This document shows positions 36,623-44,764 of a stretch of 64,000 nt of DNA, piece after piece. The first letter of the stretch is position 1. Each line of letters opens with the position of its first letter. The stretch spans positions 248,001 through 312,000 of the forward strand of contig NZ_MDEQ02000008.1 of assembly GCF_001883705.2 (NCBI RefSeq), in the 5' to 3' direction. The translations under genes and the position numbers were made by a program. The notes beneath the pieces are model-generated. The model had not been told where the DNA came from, searched no databases, and saw only the letters and a program-made list of their open reading frames with translations. This stretch comes from Burkholderia catarinensis (GTDB lineage Bacteria > Pseudomonadota > Gammaproteobacteria > Burkholderiales > Burkholderiaceae).

Positions 36623-37174
36623 CTATCGCAGCGCCGGCTCCGCCGCCAGCGCGTCGTCCACGAACCGGATCACGTCGTCGAGCGACGACGTGCACACGGC
36701 ACCGTCAGCGAGCTCCCGGAACGCGCCGTCCGGCCCGAAGCAGACGAGCGGCTTGCGCCAGCGCCGCGCGAGCGAAATCTCCTCGGCCGTGCCGTGCCCG
36801 CCCGGCAGCGCGACGATCAGGTCGCTGCTCAGCACGTTCACGTAGTTGCGGTTGATCGTCCGCGGATCGGCGCCCGGTTCGCGGCGCGGCAGCGGCGTGA
36901 GGATCGGGATGTCGACGAACGGATGGGGATAGCCGTCGAGCGGCACGAAGCCCGCGAGCGGATCGGCCCGCGTCGGCAGGATGCCGATCGATCGGCCGGC
37001 CCGCCCCGGCACGCCGGCGAACGCGCGCGCGACCGCCAGCATCACGCCCTGCCCGCCGCCCGTCAGCAGGCTGAAGCCGGCCTGCGCGAGCCACGCGCCA
37101 AGCGGTTCCGAAAACGCGAGCCACGGTTCCTTGCCCGAGCCCATCACGCCGATCGTCTTGTTTTTCTGTTGCAT
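36623..37174 (-). CDS. LOG/TIGR00725-like Rossmann (SLOG) protein
   Basis: I select the ATG at 37174, which has GGAAG six bases upstream and gives the usual family start (MQQKNKTIGVMGSG). An ATG at 37222 overlaps the MFS stop but has no ribosome binding site. The 183-residue protein has the SLOG glycine loops: GVMGSGKEPW, LLTGGGQGVMLAVARAF and the PGGHGTAEEISLARRW motif, a variant of the PGGxGTxxE signature of lysine-decarboxylase-like/LOG proteins. LOGs hydrolyse nucleoside monophosphates to release the base; members of this branch are mostly uncharacterised. It follows an MFS carrier gene and probably belongs to its transcript. Confidence 0.85.
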   Translation of the reverse strand: MQQKNKTIGVMGSGKEPWLAFSEPLGAWLAQAGFSLLTGGGQGVMLAVARAFAGVPGRAGRSIGILPTRADPLAGFVPLDGYPHPFVDIPILTPLPRREPGADPRTINRNYVNVLSSDLIVALPGGHGTAEEISLARRWRKPLVCFGPDGAFRELADGAVCTSSLDDVIRFVDDALAAEPALR

Positions 37175-37218
37175 CGTGGCTTCCGGTGAAATCGTGGCGG
37201 TACGCGCGGGCATCGTGC

Positions 37219-38466
37219 TCATTCGAGTTCGACGCCCTTGAGCTCGGGAATCAGGAACAGCGTCGCGACCATGTCGAGCACGTAGAGGCCGGCGAGCAGC
37301 GCGATGGCCGTCTGGAACGAGTAGTGCGCGGCAAGCGCGCCAACCGCGACCGGGCCGAAGCCGCCGACCGCGCGGCCGATATTCCACAGCACGTTCTGCG
37401 CGGTCGCGCGCGCGGCCGTCGGATAGCCTTCCGACATCAGCGTCCCGTAGCCGCCGACCATCCCGTTGACGAACATCCCCATCAGCGCGCCGGCCCACAG
37501 CATCGCCGTCGGGTCCGACAGCCGCGCATACGCGATGACCGTCGCGACCGAGCCGAGCTGGTACAGCAGGAACGTCGGCTTGCGCCCGATGCGGTCGGCC
37601 AGTTGCCCGAACACCCAGACGCCGATCATCATCCCGACGACGGTCGCCGCCGTCCACAGCCCCGACTTCGTCAGCGAGAAGCCCATCTGTTTTGACAGGA
37701 AGGTCGGCAGCCAGATCATGATCCCGTAGTAGCCGAAGTTCTGGACCGAACACAGGATCACGATGCCGAGGCTCGTGCGCGCGGTACGACGATCCGCGAC
37801 GAGCATGCGGAACCCGTTGGACTTCGGCTGCGTCGCGCGCTGCACGAACGCTTCCGGCTCGTGCAGCTTGTTGCGCATCGCCCACGCGAGCAGCGCGGGC
37901 AGCACGCCGACCAGGAACATGCCGCGCCAGCCGATATGGAGCAGCAGGAGCGGCGTCAGCAACGCGGCCAGCAGCACGCCGGCCTGCCAGCCGAGCGCGA
38001 CGTAGCACGACACGCGGGCGCGCTTGCTGGCCGGCCACGCTTCCGCCGCGAGCGCCATGCCGATCCCGAACTCGCCGCCCAGGCCGATGCCCGCGATGGT
38101 GCGGTAGACAAGCAGATCCCAGAAGCCGCGCGCGAACGCGCACAGCCCGGTGAAGATCGCGAACAGCAGGATGGTCCAGGTCAGTACGCGCACGCGCCCG
38201 TAGCGGTCGCTCAGCGCGCCGAACAGGATGCCGCCCGCAACGGCGCCGATCAGCGTCCACGTGACCAGCGCGCCGCCCTGCCCGGGCGTCAGGTGCAGCG
38301 CCGCCGTGATCGCGGGCAACATGAAGCCGAGGATCAGCAGGTCGAAGCCGTCCATCGCATAGCCGATCGCCGACCCGGCCAGCGCTTTCCACGCGTATGG
38401 CCCGACCTGCTCCACGCGCGGGGCCGACGGGCCGCCGAGCGCCGAAGATTTCATGTTTGCTGCCAT
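37219..38466 (-). CDS. MFS transporter, aromatic acid:H+ symporter-like
   Basis: The 415-residue protein has twelve predicted membrane segments. The motif DGFDLLILGFMLPAI in TM1 (with the DGxD aspartate), the loop GALSDRYGRVRVLTWTI between TM2 and TM3 and its second-half repeat GQLADRIGRKPTF are the hallmarks of the AAHS and related sialate/aromatic acid carriers. AGGA lies just before the ATG at 38466. It imports an organic acid by proton symport. The substrate cannot be fixed; the following LOG-like gene gives no direct clue. Confidence 0.9.
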   Translation of the reverse strand: MAANMKSSALGGPSAPRVEQVGPYAWKALAGSAIGYAMDGFDLLILGFMLPAITAALHLTPGQGGALVTWTLIGAVAGGILFGALSDRYGRVRVLTWTILLFAIFTGLCAFARGFWDLLVYRTIAGIGLGGEFGIGMALAAEAWPASKRARVSCYVALGWQAGVLLAALLTPLLLLHIGWRGMFLVGVLPALLAWAMRNKLHEPEAFVQRATQPKSNGFRMLVADRRTARTSLGIVILCSVQNFGYYGIMIWLPTFLSKQMGFSLTKSGLWTAATVVGMMIGVWVFGQLADRIGRKPTFLLYQLGSVATVIAYARLSDPTAMLWAGALMGMFVNGMVGGYGTLMSEGYPTAARATAQNVLWNIGRAVGGFGPVAVGALAAHYSFQTAIALLAGLYVLDMVATLFLIPELKGVELE

Positions 38467-38496
38467 GGTGTCCTGCCACGAATGTCCGGCGACATT

Positions 38497-38785
38497 CTAG
38501 GGTCTGTTTACATATGGAACGCGCATGCGTTGCCACGAGAACGGCCGCTCGCGAGGCGCGTGACGCCGCGAATACTGACGTATTCGCAAGGAGCGCAACG
38601 CGGCGAGCGGCCGTTCTCGTGGCAACCCCAAATTATAAAATTCATGCCACGGGAATGCCCGAAATCGCCCGTATGGCGGCGTCGCTCGTCGCTTGTTTGG
38701 CTCGGCCAAACGGCGCTCCTCACTTCTTGCCCTACGAGCGATTTCGGGCATTCGCATGCGCGTTCCATATGTAAACAGACCCTAG
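38497..38785. mobile_element. MITE-like palindromic element of about 280 bp
   Basis: A perfect 33-base inverted repeat bounds the element (38497-38529 and 38753-38785), starting CTAGGGTCTGTTTACATATG. The outermost CTAG on both sides could be a target duplication of the kind IS5-group elements make, which would leave an element of 38501-38781. Inside are three further perfect stems: 38530-38552 with 38603-38625 (23 bp), a GCGAATAC-tgac-GTATTCGC hairpin inside it, and 38653-38668 with 38738-38753 (16 bp). There is no transposase; short frames on both strands run through the repeats and are unlikely to be genes. A non-autonomous element moved by another element's transposase, or an extended REP-type structure, is the best reading. 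Confidence 0.75.
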
Positions 38786-39043
38786 GCCTGTGCCCGCGAA
38801 CGACGGGCTGGCGGACATGCCGGCGGCAGTGGTCCGGGCGCGCGTCAGCGCCCGCTTCCGGGACGGCAGGCGGGACTCCGCGGGCAATGAACGGGAAAAC
38901 GGCGATCCGGTGTCGGCGGCGAAGCCGGCGATGTCGCGCTCAGGCCGGACACCGGATGAAAGACAGCGGACTGGCGAAGCGTTGCCGGCCGGCCCGCTTG
39001 CGCGAACCGGACGGCGCCGGGCGCCGTAGCGGCGCGGCCGGCT

Positions 39044-39373
39044 TCAGCCCTGATCGTCCCCGGGCCACCAGGTCTTGGCCTCGCGGTCGACGACGAGCAT
39101 GTCGAGATTCTTGCCTTCGAGCCACTTCGGCCGCGGGCCGCGGCCCGACCACGAACGGCCGGTCGTCGGATCGTAGTACTTGGCAAGCGCCTTGCGTTTC
39201 CGCTGGACGATATAGCCGAGCGCGCTCAGCACTTCTTGCTGCGAAATTCCCAACAGCTCGACCTGTTCCTTGAATGCCGCGAGTGCGGCCTGCTTCTCCT
39301 TCTGCTTCGCGTCCGACAGCTTGATGTTCAGGTCCCGAAGTTGTGCTTCGAGTTCCTGCAGAGCCTGGGTCAT
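39044..39373 (-). CDS. H-NS family nucleoid-associated protein
   Basis: The 109-residue protein starts at 39373 with GAGG eight bases upstream. The N-terminal helix (LQELEAQLRDLNIKLSDAKQ and on to about residue 50) is the oligomerisation coiled coil. The C terminus YYDPTTGRSWSGRGPRPKWL is the H-NS DNA-binding signature, with the WSGRGPRP loop that enters the AT-rich minor groove. It should silence AT-rich acquired DNA. Notably, an AT-rich patch lies 3 kb away at 42.2-42.5 kb. Secondary H-NS copies like this are frequent on Burkholderia accessory replicons and islands. Confidence 0.9.
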   Translation of the reverse strand: MTQALQELEAQLRDLNIKLSDAKQKEKQAALAAFKEQVELLGISQQEVLSALGYIVQRKRKALAKYYDPTTGRSWSGRGPRPKWLEGKNLDMLVVDREAKTWWPGDDQG

Positions 39374-39699
39374 GTATTCATCCTCTTTGGGCATGTTTTT
39401 GCAAAAAACTCCGATGGCCGAACCTACCACGAAGTTCCGCCGCTCGGTGCTGTCATATCGGTGATTCGTTTGCCTGAGCCGGCACGGCTTACGCGATGCG
39501 CACTAAACGACGTCGTGCGTCAATGACAGACCGTCCGGGCCGGGCCCGCAACGCGCGGCGCGCCGCGTACGCATGCAAGGCGAACGGCTGCGGAAACTGA
39601 TCGCCGCACCTGGCACCGGCGCGGCATGGCGCGAATAATAGCAGTGCGCGGCGTCGCGTTGCAGAAGTCTGCCGACCGGCGTCGCTGCGGGCCCGCAGT
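39374..39699. other. intergenic region between the H-NS-like gene and the reverse transcriptase
   Basis: It contains the promoter region of the H-NS-like gene and, at 39685-39698, the palindrome CTGCGGGCCCGCAG directly after the reverse-transcriptase stop, which may stabilise or end that transcript. No effector gene fits here. Confidence 0.4.
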
Positions 39700-41049
39700 T
39701 TACCGGCCGGCGTCGAGAGCGTCCCACCCGATCCGGTCGAACAGCGCGCGCAGCTTCGCGCCGCGCGCCGCGTTCAGCGCGGCCGCATGCGCGACGCGGC
39801 CGGCGAGATACGCTCGGAAATCCGGGTGCGCGTCGCGGTTCTGCGAGGCCGGCCCGCTCCGGACGCAGTTGGTCAGGATGGCCTTGAGAAGATCGAACTC
39901 GTCGCGCGCCAGATTCGGATGACGATTGACCACCACGCCGGCCAGTTGCTGGCGTGTGCCGCGCCGCATCACGCGCGTCTTGCGCAGCTGCAGCGCGAAG
40001 CCTTCCTCGAGCGCGATCGCGGCGACCCTCACCTGCAGCCGCTCGACGTCGCGCGCGAGCGCGCCGCCGCCCGAGAACGCGAGATCGTCGGCATAGCGCG
40101 TGTAGGTCGCATCGAGCGAACGCGCGAGCGCGGCGAGCCGCATGTCGAACCGGAACGCGCTCAGGTTCGCCAGCGCCGGCGACGTCGGCGCGCCCTGCGG
40201 CAGGTGCCGTTCGCGATAGCGCTGGCGGCCGATCCAGTCGAACCGGTCGCGCAGGTCCGGCGCGAGCAGCCGCGCCGACGGCACGCGATTGGTGCACAGC
40301 CCGGTGAGCGTGCGCGCGACTTCGGCCGGATACCCGAGCGTCGCGAACAGCGCATGGACGCGTGCGGCGCGCACCGACACGAAGAAATCCGCGAGATCGA
40401 AACGCACGACGACATCGCGATCCGCGTGCGGCGCCGCGAACGACACGATCCCGTGCCCCTTGCGAAAACCGTGTGCCGCGCCGTGCGGCGCAATGCGATC
40501 GAGCAAGCCGTGCAGGATGCGGCGCTGCGCTTCGCGCAGCCGTCCCTTCGGGATTTCGACGAGGCGGCACCCGCCGCTGCGCTTGTCGACCGCGACATAC
40601 GTGTAGTGATGCAGCGGCGTGGCGCTGCTGCGCGCGTCGACACGCCAGTGGTCGGACAGCCAGTCGAGTTCCGGCGCGCTCAGCCCGAGCCAGCCTGCGA
40701 GATCGCCCGGCGTCGCCCATTGCGGCACGTCGCAGCCGGCGAGCGGTGCCGGCAACGGCCGCTGGACCGGCGGCCGCCGCACGATGCGGATCACGGCCGG
40801 CCGATGATCGCCGTACCAGGCGCGCACGAACGCGGGCGCATCGGCCAGGACCGCCGCAAGCGCGTCGATCTCGACGTCGGCCCAGTGCGCACCGAAGCGC
40901 GCGAGCGCGGCATCCGCGCATTCGTGCGCCCACGGCTGCGCATCGCCGAGCACGGCTGCCATCCGCGCGATGACACTCCCGCGCTCGGGCGACCCGGCGA
41001 GCATCGCCTCGGCAATCGTGCGGGTGGTGTCGCGCAGGGATGAGTGCAT
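39700..41049 (-). CDS. retron-type reverse transcriptase, 449 aa
   Basis: The polymerase core is clear: FDLADFF (217-223, first catalytic Asp), GAAHGFRKGHGIVSFA (190-205), LPQGAPTSPALANL (283-296), the catalytic YADD at 319-322 within TYTRYADDLAFSGGG, RKTRVMRRGTRQQ and LAGVVVN (369-375), the place of the VTGLVVN box of retron enzymes. No group II intron maturase, integrase or Cas1 domain is attached. About 130 N-terminal residues precede the core, mostly helical and unrecognised. That extension and the LSAPELDWLSDHWRVD segment recall the long myxobacterial retron enzymes (Mx162 type) as I remember them. The ATG at 41049 follows a candidate msr-msd RNA by 11 bases. The enzyme would make branched msDNA from that RNA, as part of an anti-phage or anti-plasmid unit. 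Confidence 0.88.
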   Translation of the reverse strand: MHSSLRDTTRTIAEAMLAGSPERGSVIARMAAVLGDAQPWAHECADAALARFGAHWADVEIDALAAVLADAPAFVRAWYGDHRPAVIRIVRRPPVQRPLPAPLAGCDVPQWATPGDLAGWLGLSAPELDWLSDHWRVDARSSATPLHHYTYVAVDKRSGGCRLVEIPKGRLREAQRRILHGLLDRIAPHGAAHGFRKGHGIVSFAAPHADRDVVVRFDLADFFVSVRAARVHALFATLGYPAEVARTLTGLCTNRVPSARLLAPDLRDRFDWIGRQRYRERHLPQGAPTSPALANLSAFRFDMRLAALARSLDATYTRYADDLAFSGGGALARDVERLQVRVAAIALEEGFALQLRKTRVMRRGTRQQLAGVVVNRHPNLARDEFDLLKAILTNCVRSGPASQNRDAHPDFRAYLAGRVAHAAALNAARGAKLRALFDRIGWDALDAGR

Positions 41050-41059
41050 TGACGGAGAT

Positions 41060-41224
41060 GGGCGGGACGATGAGTCAACGTGACTGGTGCTGCGAGAGCT
41101 GTCGTTGCGCAACGCGCAACTCGGGCACTTGCGACGCATCGGGGTGTCGATCTCATCCACGGGGTAGCCCCGTAGTCCTGGAACATCGATTGCCTGTTCC
41201 GGGGGTGTGCTTGACCCACCGCCC
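41060..41224 (-). ncRNA. candidate retron msr-msd RNA
   Basis: Reading on the minus strand, GGGCGGTGGGTCAA (a1, 41224-41211) can pair with TTGACTCA plus CCGCCC (a2, 41078-41060), 14 pairs with one G-U and a five-base bulge. Right after a1 comes AGC, whose G at 41210 fits the branching guanosine. Next come GGAAC-N11-GTTCC and ACGGGG-CTA-CCCCGT stem-loops (msr-like), then an msd-like part with CGCAA/TTGCG and GTTGCGC-GTT-GCGCAAC stems. The segment ends 11 bases before the reverse-transcriptase ATG. Position, ends and branch site are as expected; the msd fold and true borders are unproven. Confidence 0.5.
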
Positions 41225-41295
41225 CGCGTCGCGACTTTAATGGCCGCGCAGGCCGCGTGTCAAACGCGGCGGCGTGCCGAATCGCGTTGCGATGC

Positions 41296-41868
41296 CTACG
41301 CGCTCCGGGAAAACAGTTCACGGTAGGCGATCGGTGCGACGCCGACGCCTGCCATGTTGGCCAGCATCGTCGCCCAGGTCGCGTTGTCGACGGCGACCGG
41401 AAACGACCGCACGCGATTGGCAAGCAGCCAGAAGGAGCGCGTCATGCCGTCGCTCATCGCGACCTCGTAGCCGCCGCCCTGCAGCCAGTAGCCGACCGGC
41501 GGCAGCGCGACCGGCTCGAGGCGCCCGGCCCGGAACGCGGCGGCGGCCGACGCGTACTTGCCGTCGAGCGGCATGACCCGGCGCGGCACGCAGTCCTGCG
41601 AATCCGGTTTCGGGAAGGCCGGGCTCGTGCCGAGCCACAGACGGTAGAACGTTTCCGCGTCGAGATGCACGACGTAGCGCTCCGACTCGGCCGGCGTCGC
41701 CGCCATGTAGCAGTCGGCCTGGCCCGGAACGGTGACACGCCACATCGCGCGCTTCGCGCTCAGGTCGACCAGTTCGCTCGCCTGTGGACGCGGCCGGACG
41801 GGAGAGGCTCGTCCCGCGTCGTGCAGGTCGCGCGCGCGGTCGAGTCCGATACGAAGACGTGTCAGCAT
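41296..41868 (-). CDS. uncharacterised 190-aa protein upstream of the retron
   Basis: The ATG at 41868 has GAGAGGG a few bases upstream. The product has no signal peptide or membrane segment. Its features are a strand-rich start (KRAMWRVTVPGQADCYMAA), VVHLDAETFYRLWLGT, then DGKYASAAAAFRAGRLEPVA and a C-terminal part with FWLLANRVRSFPVAVDN. The D-x-K-Y...F-x-x-G-R...P-V pattern vaguely recalls plasmid fertility-inhibition (FiwA-type) proteins, but I hold that lightly. It ends 71 bases before the candidate msr-msd RNA on the same strand, so it may share the transcript and could be a retron accessory protein; that is inference from position. Confidence 0.6.
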   Translation of the reverse strand: MLTRLRIGLDRARDLHDAGRASPVRPRPQASELVDLSAKRAMWRVTVPGQADCYMAATPAESERYVVHLDAETFYRLWLGTSPAFPKPDSQDCVPRRVMPLDGKYASAAAAFRAGRLEPVALPPVGYWLQGGGYEVAMSDGMTRSFWLLANRVRSFPVAVDNATWATMLANMAGVGVAPIAYRELFSRSA

Positions 41869-42627
41869 GGGCCCTCTCTTTCTCTCGTGACTTGTTCGAA
41901 TGAGTCAGGGCAACGCACGGCGTGGCGCGCCGGCGGCCGGCCGGTGACGGGCGGTGCGGCATCGCGGCGCCGTCTCGACACGTGCGCCCGGTGTCCTGAC
42001 GATCCCGATATGTTCGGGAACCCGCGCAGTGTATCGCCTTTCCGTGCCGGCACGAGCCGGGTCGGCGGTCGCCGGCACCGACGGATGCTCGCTGCGCAAT
42101 TCGCGCACCGGACGCATCACGCGCCCGGACTCCGGGCAGCAACCTGTCTGGTTTCTCGTCCAGGAGGTCATCCATCCCGCAGGAACCCGAGCACCCGTGG
42201 ACGCCCGTGCGCTTCGTATGTCATGCGCGCAAAAAATACCGTCAACCATTGAATCAATATTCATCGTCGATTAACTAAATACCGAAACAATCAAAAACAA
42301 AAACAACGGCACGCAAAATTCAATGAAATCGCATTCAAACAAAAAAATTATCGGGCCGGATTAATGATAAATTAATTCGATTGGCCTTCTTAAATCACAA
42401 TAAATAGTCTGTGTTGTGCGCCGCAACACCGAAAATCAAAATCAACGAGATAACGGAGGCGCAGCACAAATTGTTTATTCGTGCTTTGTCGCAATGTTTC
42501 CACCTTACCAGGTCATCGTTGATTTCCAGGCACTCTGGAATCAGCAATCCGGAAAAACAGACATGTAGTTTCGGACGTGACCAACGTTGCCAAACCGCAT
42601 TACTTCAGTCATTACCAAGGGAAAGAC
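41869..42627. other. intergenic region with an AT-rich patch
   Basis: The first 360 bases have ordinary composition and no credible gene. From about 42230 to 42420 the sequence turns strikingly AT-rich, with many A- and T-tracts (for example AATTAATTCGATT near 42370), a likely H-NS-bound promoter region for the secreted protein at 42628. Confidence 0.5.
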
Positions 42628-42900
42628 ATGAAGAAGATTGCAACCGTGCTTTTTTCAGCCCTGATGCTCGCCTCCACGTGCGCTTCCGCACAGGCACTTT
42701 GCAAGGCCGGCAAGATCGACAAGATCGAAACCGACACCGCCGGCAACCTGATGGTGACCATCAACGACGGCGCCTATTTGTTCAGCGCCAAGGAAGTTTA
42801 TTCAATTATTTACCAGGCATATTCGGAAAACAGAAACCTGTTTATCTATGGAAATAATTGTGCGAATGGTTCACCGGCAACCCGCTTTGCCATTCGATAA
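42628..42900 (+). CDS. small secreted protein with two mature cysteines, 90 aa
   Basis: The ATG at 42628 follows AAGGGAAAGAC. The N terminus MKKIATVLFSALMLASTCAS ending in ASAQA is a clear signal peptide. The mature part of about 67 residues is LCKAGKIDKIETDTAGNLMV, then TINDGAYLFSAKEVYS and ends GNNCANGSPATRFAIR; its two cysteines could form a disulphide. No family recognised. The codon choice is less GC-biased than the neighbours and the gene sits next to the AT-rich patch, which suggests acquisition. A strong hairpin ends it. Confidence 0.7.
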   Translation: MKKIATVLFSALMLASTCASAQALCKAGKIDKIETDTAGNLMVTINDGAYLFSAKEVYSIIYQAYSENRNLFIYGNNCANGSPATRFAIR

Positions 42901-42940
42901 TCAGCCTTAAAGCACTGACGATTATCCGTACGCGGAACCG

Positions 42941-42971
42941 GGGGCTGGATTGACATTTTCAATCCAGCCCC
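42941..42971 (+). terminator. strong hairpin after the small secreted protein
   Basis: GGGGCTGGATTGA pairs perfectly over 13 bases with TCAATCCAGCCCC around a CATTT loop, 41 bases past the stop. No long T-run follows. It could act in both directions, since a relic gene converges from the right. Confidence 0.65.
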
Positions 42972-43097
42972 GTCGCGGGTTGCGGTGCCCGAACGGCGCT
43001 ACATCACGCATTCGTGCCCGCTACCCGATCATTGCCCTACTCTTTCCATCCCGGCAAGCCCGGTACTGAACCGCATCGCGGCGGCAGTCGCACGCAA

Positions 43098-43629
43098 TCA
43101 GCGATCCAGCAAACGCCCCAATCGCATCATCGTGACGTTCACGCCGAGATGGCGCATCGACGGCTGCACGATCACGCAGTTGTCGTACGACGTGACGATC
43201 ACGGCGTCGCCATCGCGCGCGATCGCGGCGAAGTGCTGGCCCGTCTCGATCAGCAGCGCATTCTTCGCGCTCGCGGGATCGCCGAAGCCGCCGTAGTCGC
43301 GCAACCGTCTCGTCGTACCAGTCGGGGAAGAAGGTCGCCGACAGCGTGCGGCCGGTCGCGATCCGGAGGTTGTTCTCCAGCGCCGACGACGCTTCCTGCA
43401 GTTGCGTGCGCGCGCCGTGCAGGATGTCGAGCGCGTTCGACGCGGCATCGAAGAAGACGGTGCCGGCCGCCGTCAGTTCGAGCGGCTTCGTGCGCGAGAT
43501 CAGCCGCGTGCCGACCCATTCCTCGAGCGAACGGATGCGGCGGCCGTACGCCGGATGCGTGACGAACCGGTTCTCCGCTGCCCGCGTGAAGCTGCGCGTG
43601 CGCGCGAGTTCGATGAGTCTCCGAGCCAT
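43098..43629 (-). pseudogene. composite pseudogene: LysR 5' part joined to an M14 deacylase 3' part
   Basis: From the ATG at 43629 the frame encodes a LysR helix-turn-helix (ELARTRSFTRAAENRFVTHP, then RRIRSLEEWVGTRLISRTKP and LELTAAGTVFFDAA) and the start of the ligand domain (RIATGRTLSATFFPDWYDE). Near 43310 the frame changes and the other frame continues NALLIETGQHF, IARDGDAVIVTSYDNCVIVQ and PSMRHLGVNVTMMRLGRLLD. That second part looks like the tail of AstE/AspA-type (M14) succinylglutamate desuccinylase-like enzymes, with the middle missing. A deletion appears to have fused two neighbouring genes. Neither product can be functional as it stands. Confidence 0.65.
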
Positions 43630-43738
43630 TTCAGTTGCATGGCTGAGCTTCTGGGCGGGCGGTGAGGTGCCGCGCGGGGCGCCCGATCCGCATGCGCTGC
43701 GAAGCGGCTGGCCGGCGTCGGGCGGGCGGTGCCCGATC

Positions 43739-44683
43739 CTACAGCACTTGCGGCGCCGCGCGCAGCACGGTGCGCAGCGCGGTATCGAACGGCGTCGCGT
43801 GATCAATCCCGAGCTCGCGCACGCGCGCTGCGTCGAGATGGCAATCGTACGGGCGCGGCGTCGCGTCGGTCGGCTTGTCGATCGGCGCGAGCGATGCCGT
43901 GATGCCGAGCGCGGCCGCGATCCGCTGCGCGATCTCGTACTTCGTCATCGGCTCCTCGCCCGACCAGTGACGGATGCCCGTGACGGGCGAGCCCGCGAGA
44001 TGACGCAGCGTCAGGTCGCGGATGACTTCCGCGACGTCCGGCGTGTAGGTCGGGTAACGGATCGCCCATGCGTCCATGCCGACCGCGTCGGCACCCGGGC
44101 GCGCGGAAGCGACGATCGCCGGGACCAGGCTCGTGACGGCCGATTCGCTCCAGTCGGTGATCGGGCCGTAGAGCAACGGCAGGCGCAGCACGCACGACAG
44201 CGGCGACGCGGCGAGGAGCGCGGCCTCGCCTTCCAGTTTGGTGCGGCCGTAGATGTTCAGCGGATTCGGGGTGGCGTCTTCGCTGTAGGGGGCCGCCTTG
44301 CCGTCGAACACGTAGTCGGTTGAAATGCCGAGTGTCCACGCGCCATGGCGCGCGGCGAGCGCGCCGATGCGGGCCGGGGCGGTGACGTTGATCGCGCGTG
44401 CGGTGGCAGGGTCGCGTTCGCAGACGTCGGGACGGCGTTCGGCCGCGCAGATGATGACGGCGGCGGGCTGGCGGGTTTCGAAGAGGTGTTCGAGGGACGG
44501 TTGGTCGAGGGCGTCGAGTTGGGCGATATTTTCCGGTGGCAATGCGAGAAGTTTTGCGCCTGCGCTTTGCGGGTTCCGGATGGTCGCGATGAGCGTCAGC
44601 GACGATTCGCGGGCCAGGGACGCGGCAACCGCGCGGCCGAGCAGGCCAGAGGCGCCGATGAGGAGGATGTTCGGGTGCGGCAC
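43739..44683 (-). CDS. RmlD-like NAD(P)-dependent reductase (extended SDR)
   Basis: The protein starts with the nucleotide-binding loop ILLIGASGLLGRAVAASLA and continues with VIICAAERRPDVCERDP, INVTAPARIGALAARHGAW, the catalytic region LGISTDYVFDG and the YxxxK in NIYGRTKLEGEAALL. These fit RmlD (dTDP-4-dehydrorhamnose reductase) and the related MAT2B-like group. No rhamnose genes adjoin, so the substrate is uncertain. The start is ambiguous: I use the GTG at 44683, giving 314 residues; a TTG at 44692 is an alternative. Neither has a strong ribosome binding site. Confidence 0.8.
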   Translation of the reverse strand: MPHPNILLIGASGLLGRAVAASLARESSLTLIATIRNPQSAGAKLLALPPENIAQLDALDQPSLEHLFETRQPAAVIICAAERRPDVCERDPATARAINVTAPARIGALAARHGAWTLGISTDYVFDGKAAPYSEDATPNPLNIYGRTKLEGEAALLAASPLSCVLRLPLLYGPITDWSESAVTSLVPAIVASARPGADAVGMDAWAIRYPTYTPDVAEVIRDLTLRHLAGSPVTGIRHWSGEEPMTKYEIAQRIAAALGITASLAPIDKPTDATPRPYDCHLDAARVRELGIDHATPFDTALRTVLRAAPQVL

Positions 44684-44764
44684 GATAGCCAACCATGAAA
44701 GAAAAACGGAGTGCCCCAATCTATACAAGATCAGGCCACCGCTGTCGACTCCCTACCCGTCATT

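Noticed and set aside
38497-38757. Pairs of 80-90-codon frames on both strands inside the palindromic element
   Set aside because: They run through the inverted repeats on both strands and end in mirrored sequence, as expected from a fold-back element rather than genes.
39700-41049. Group II intron or diversity-generating retroelement as source of the reverse transcriptase
   Set aside because: No maturase or HNH domain, no intron ribozyme ends, no variable/template repeat pair and no accessory avd-like gene nearby; the motif set and upstream RNA fit a retron better.
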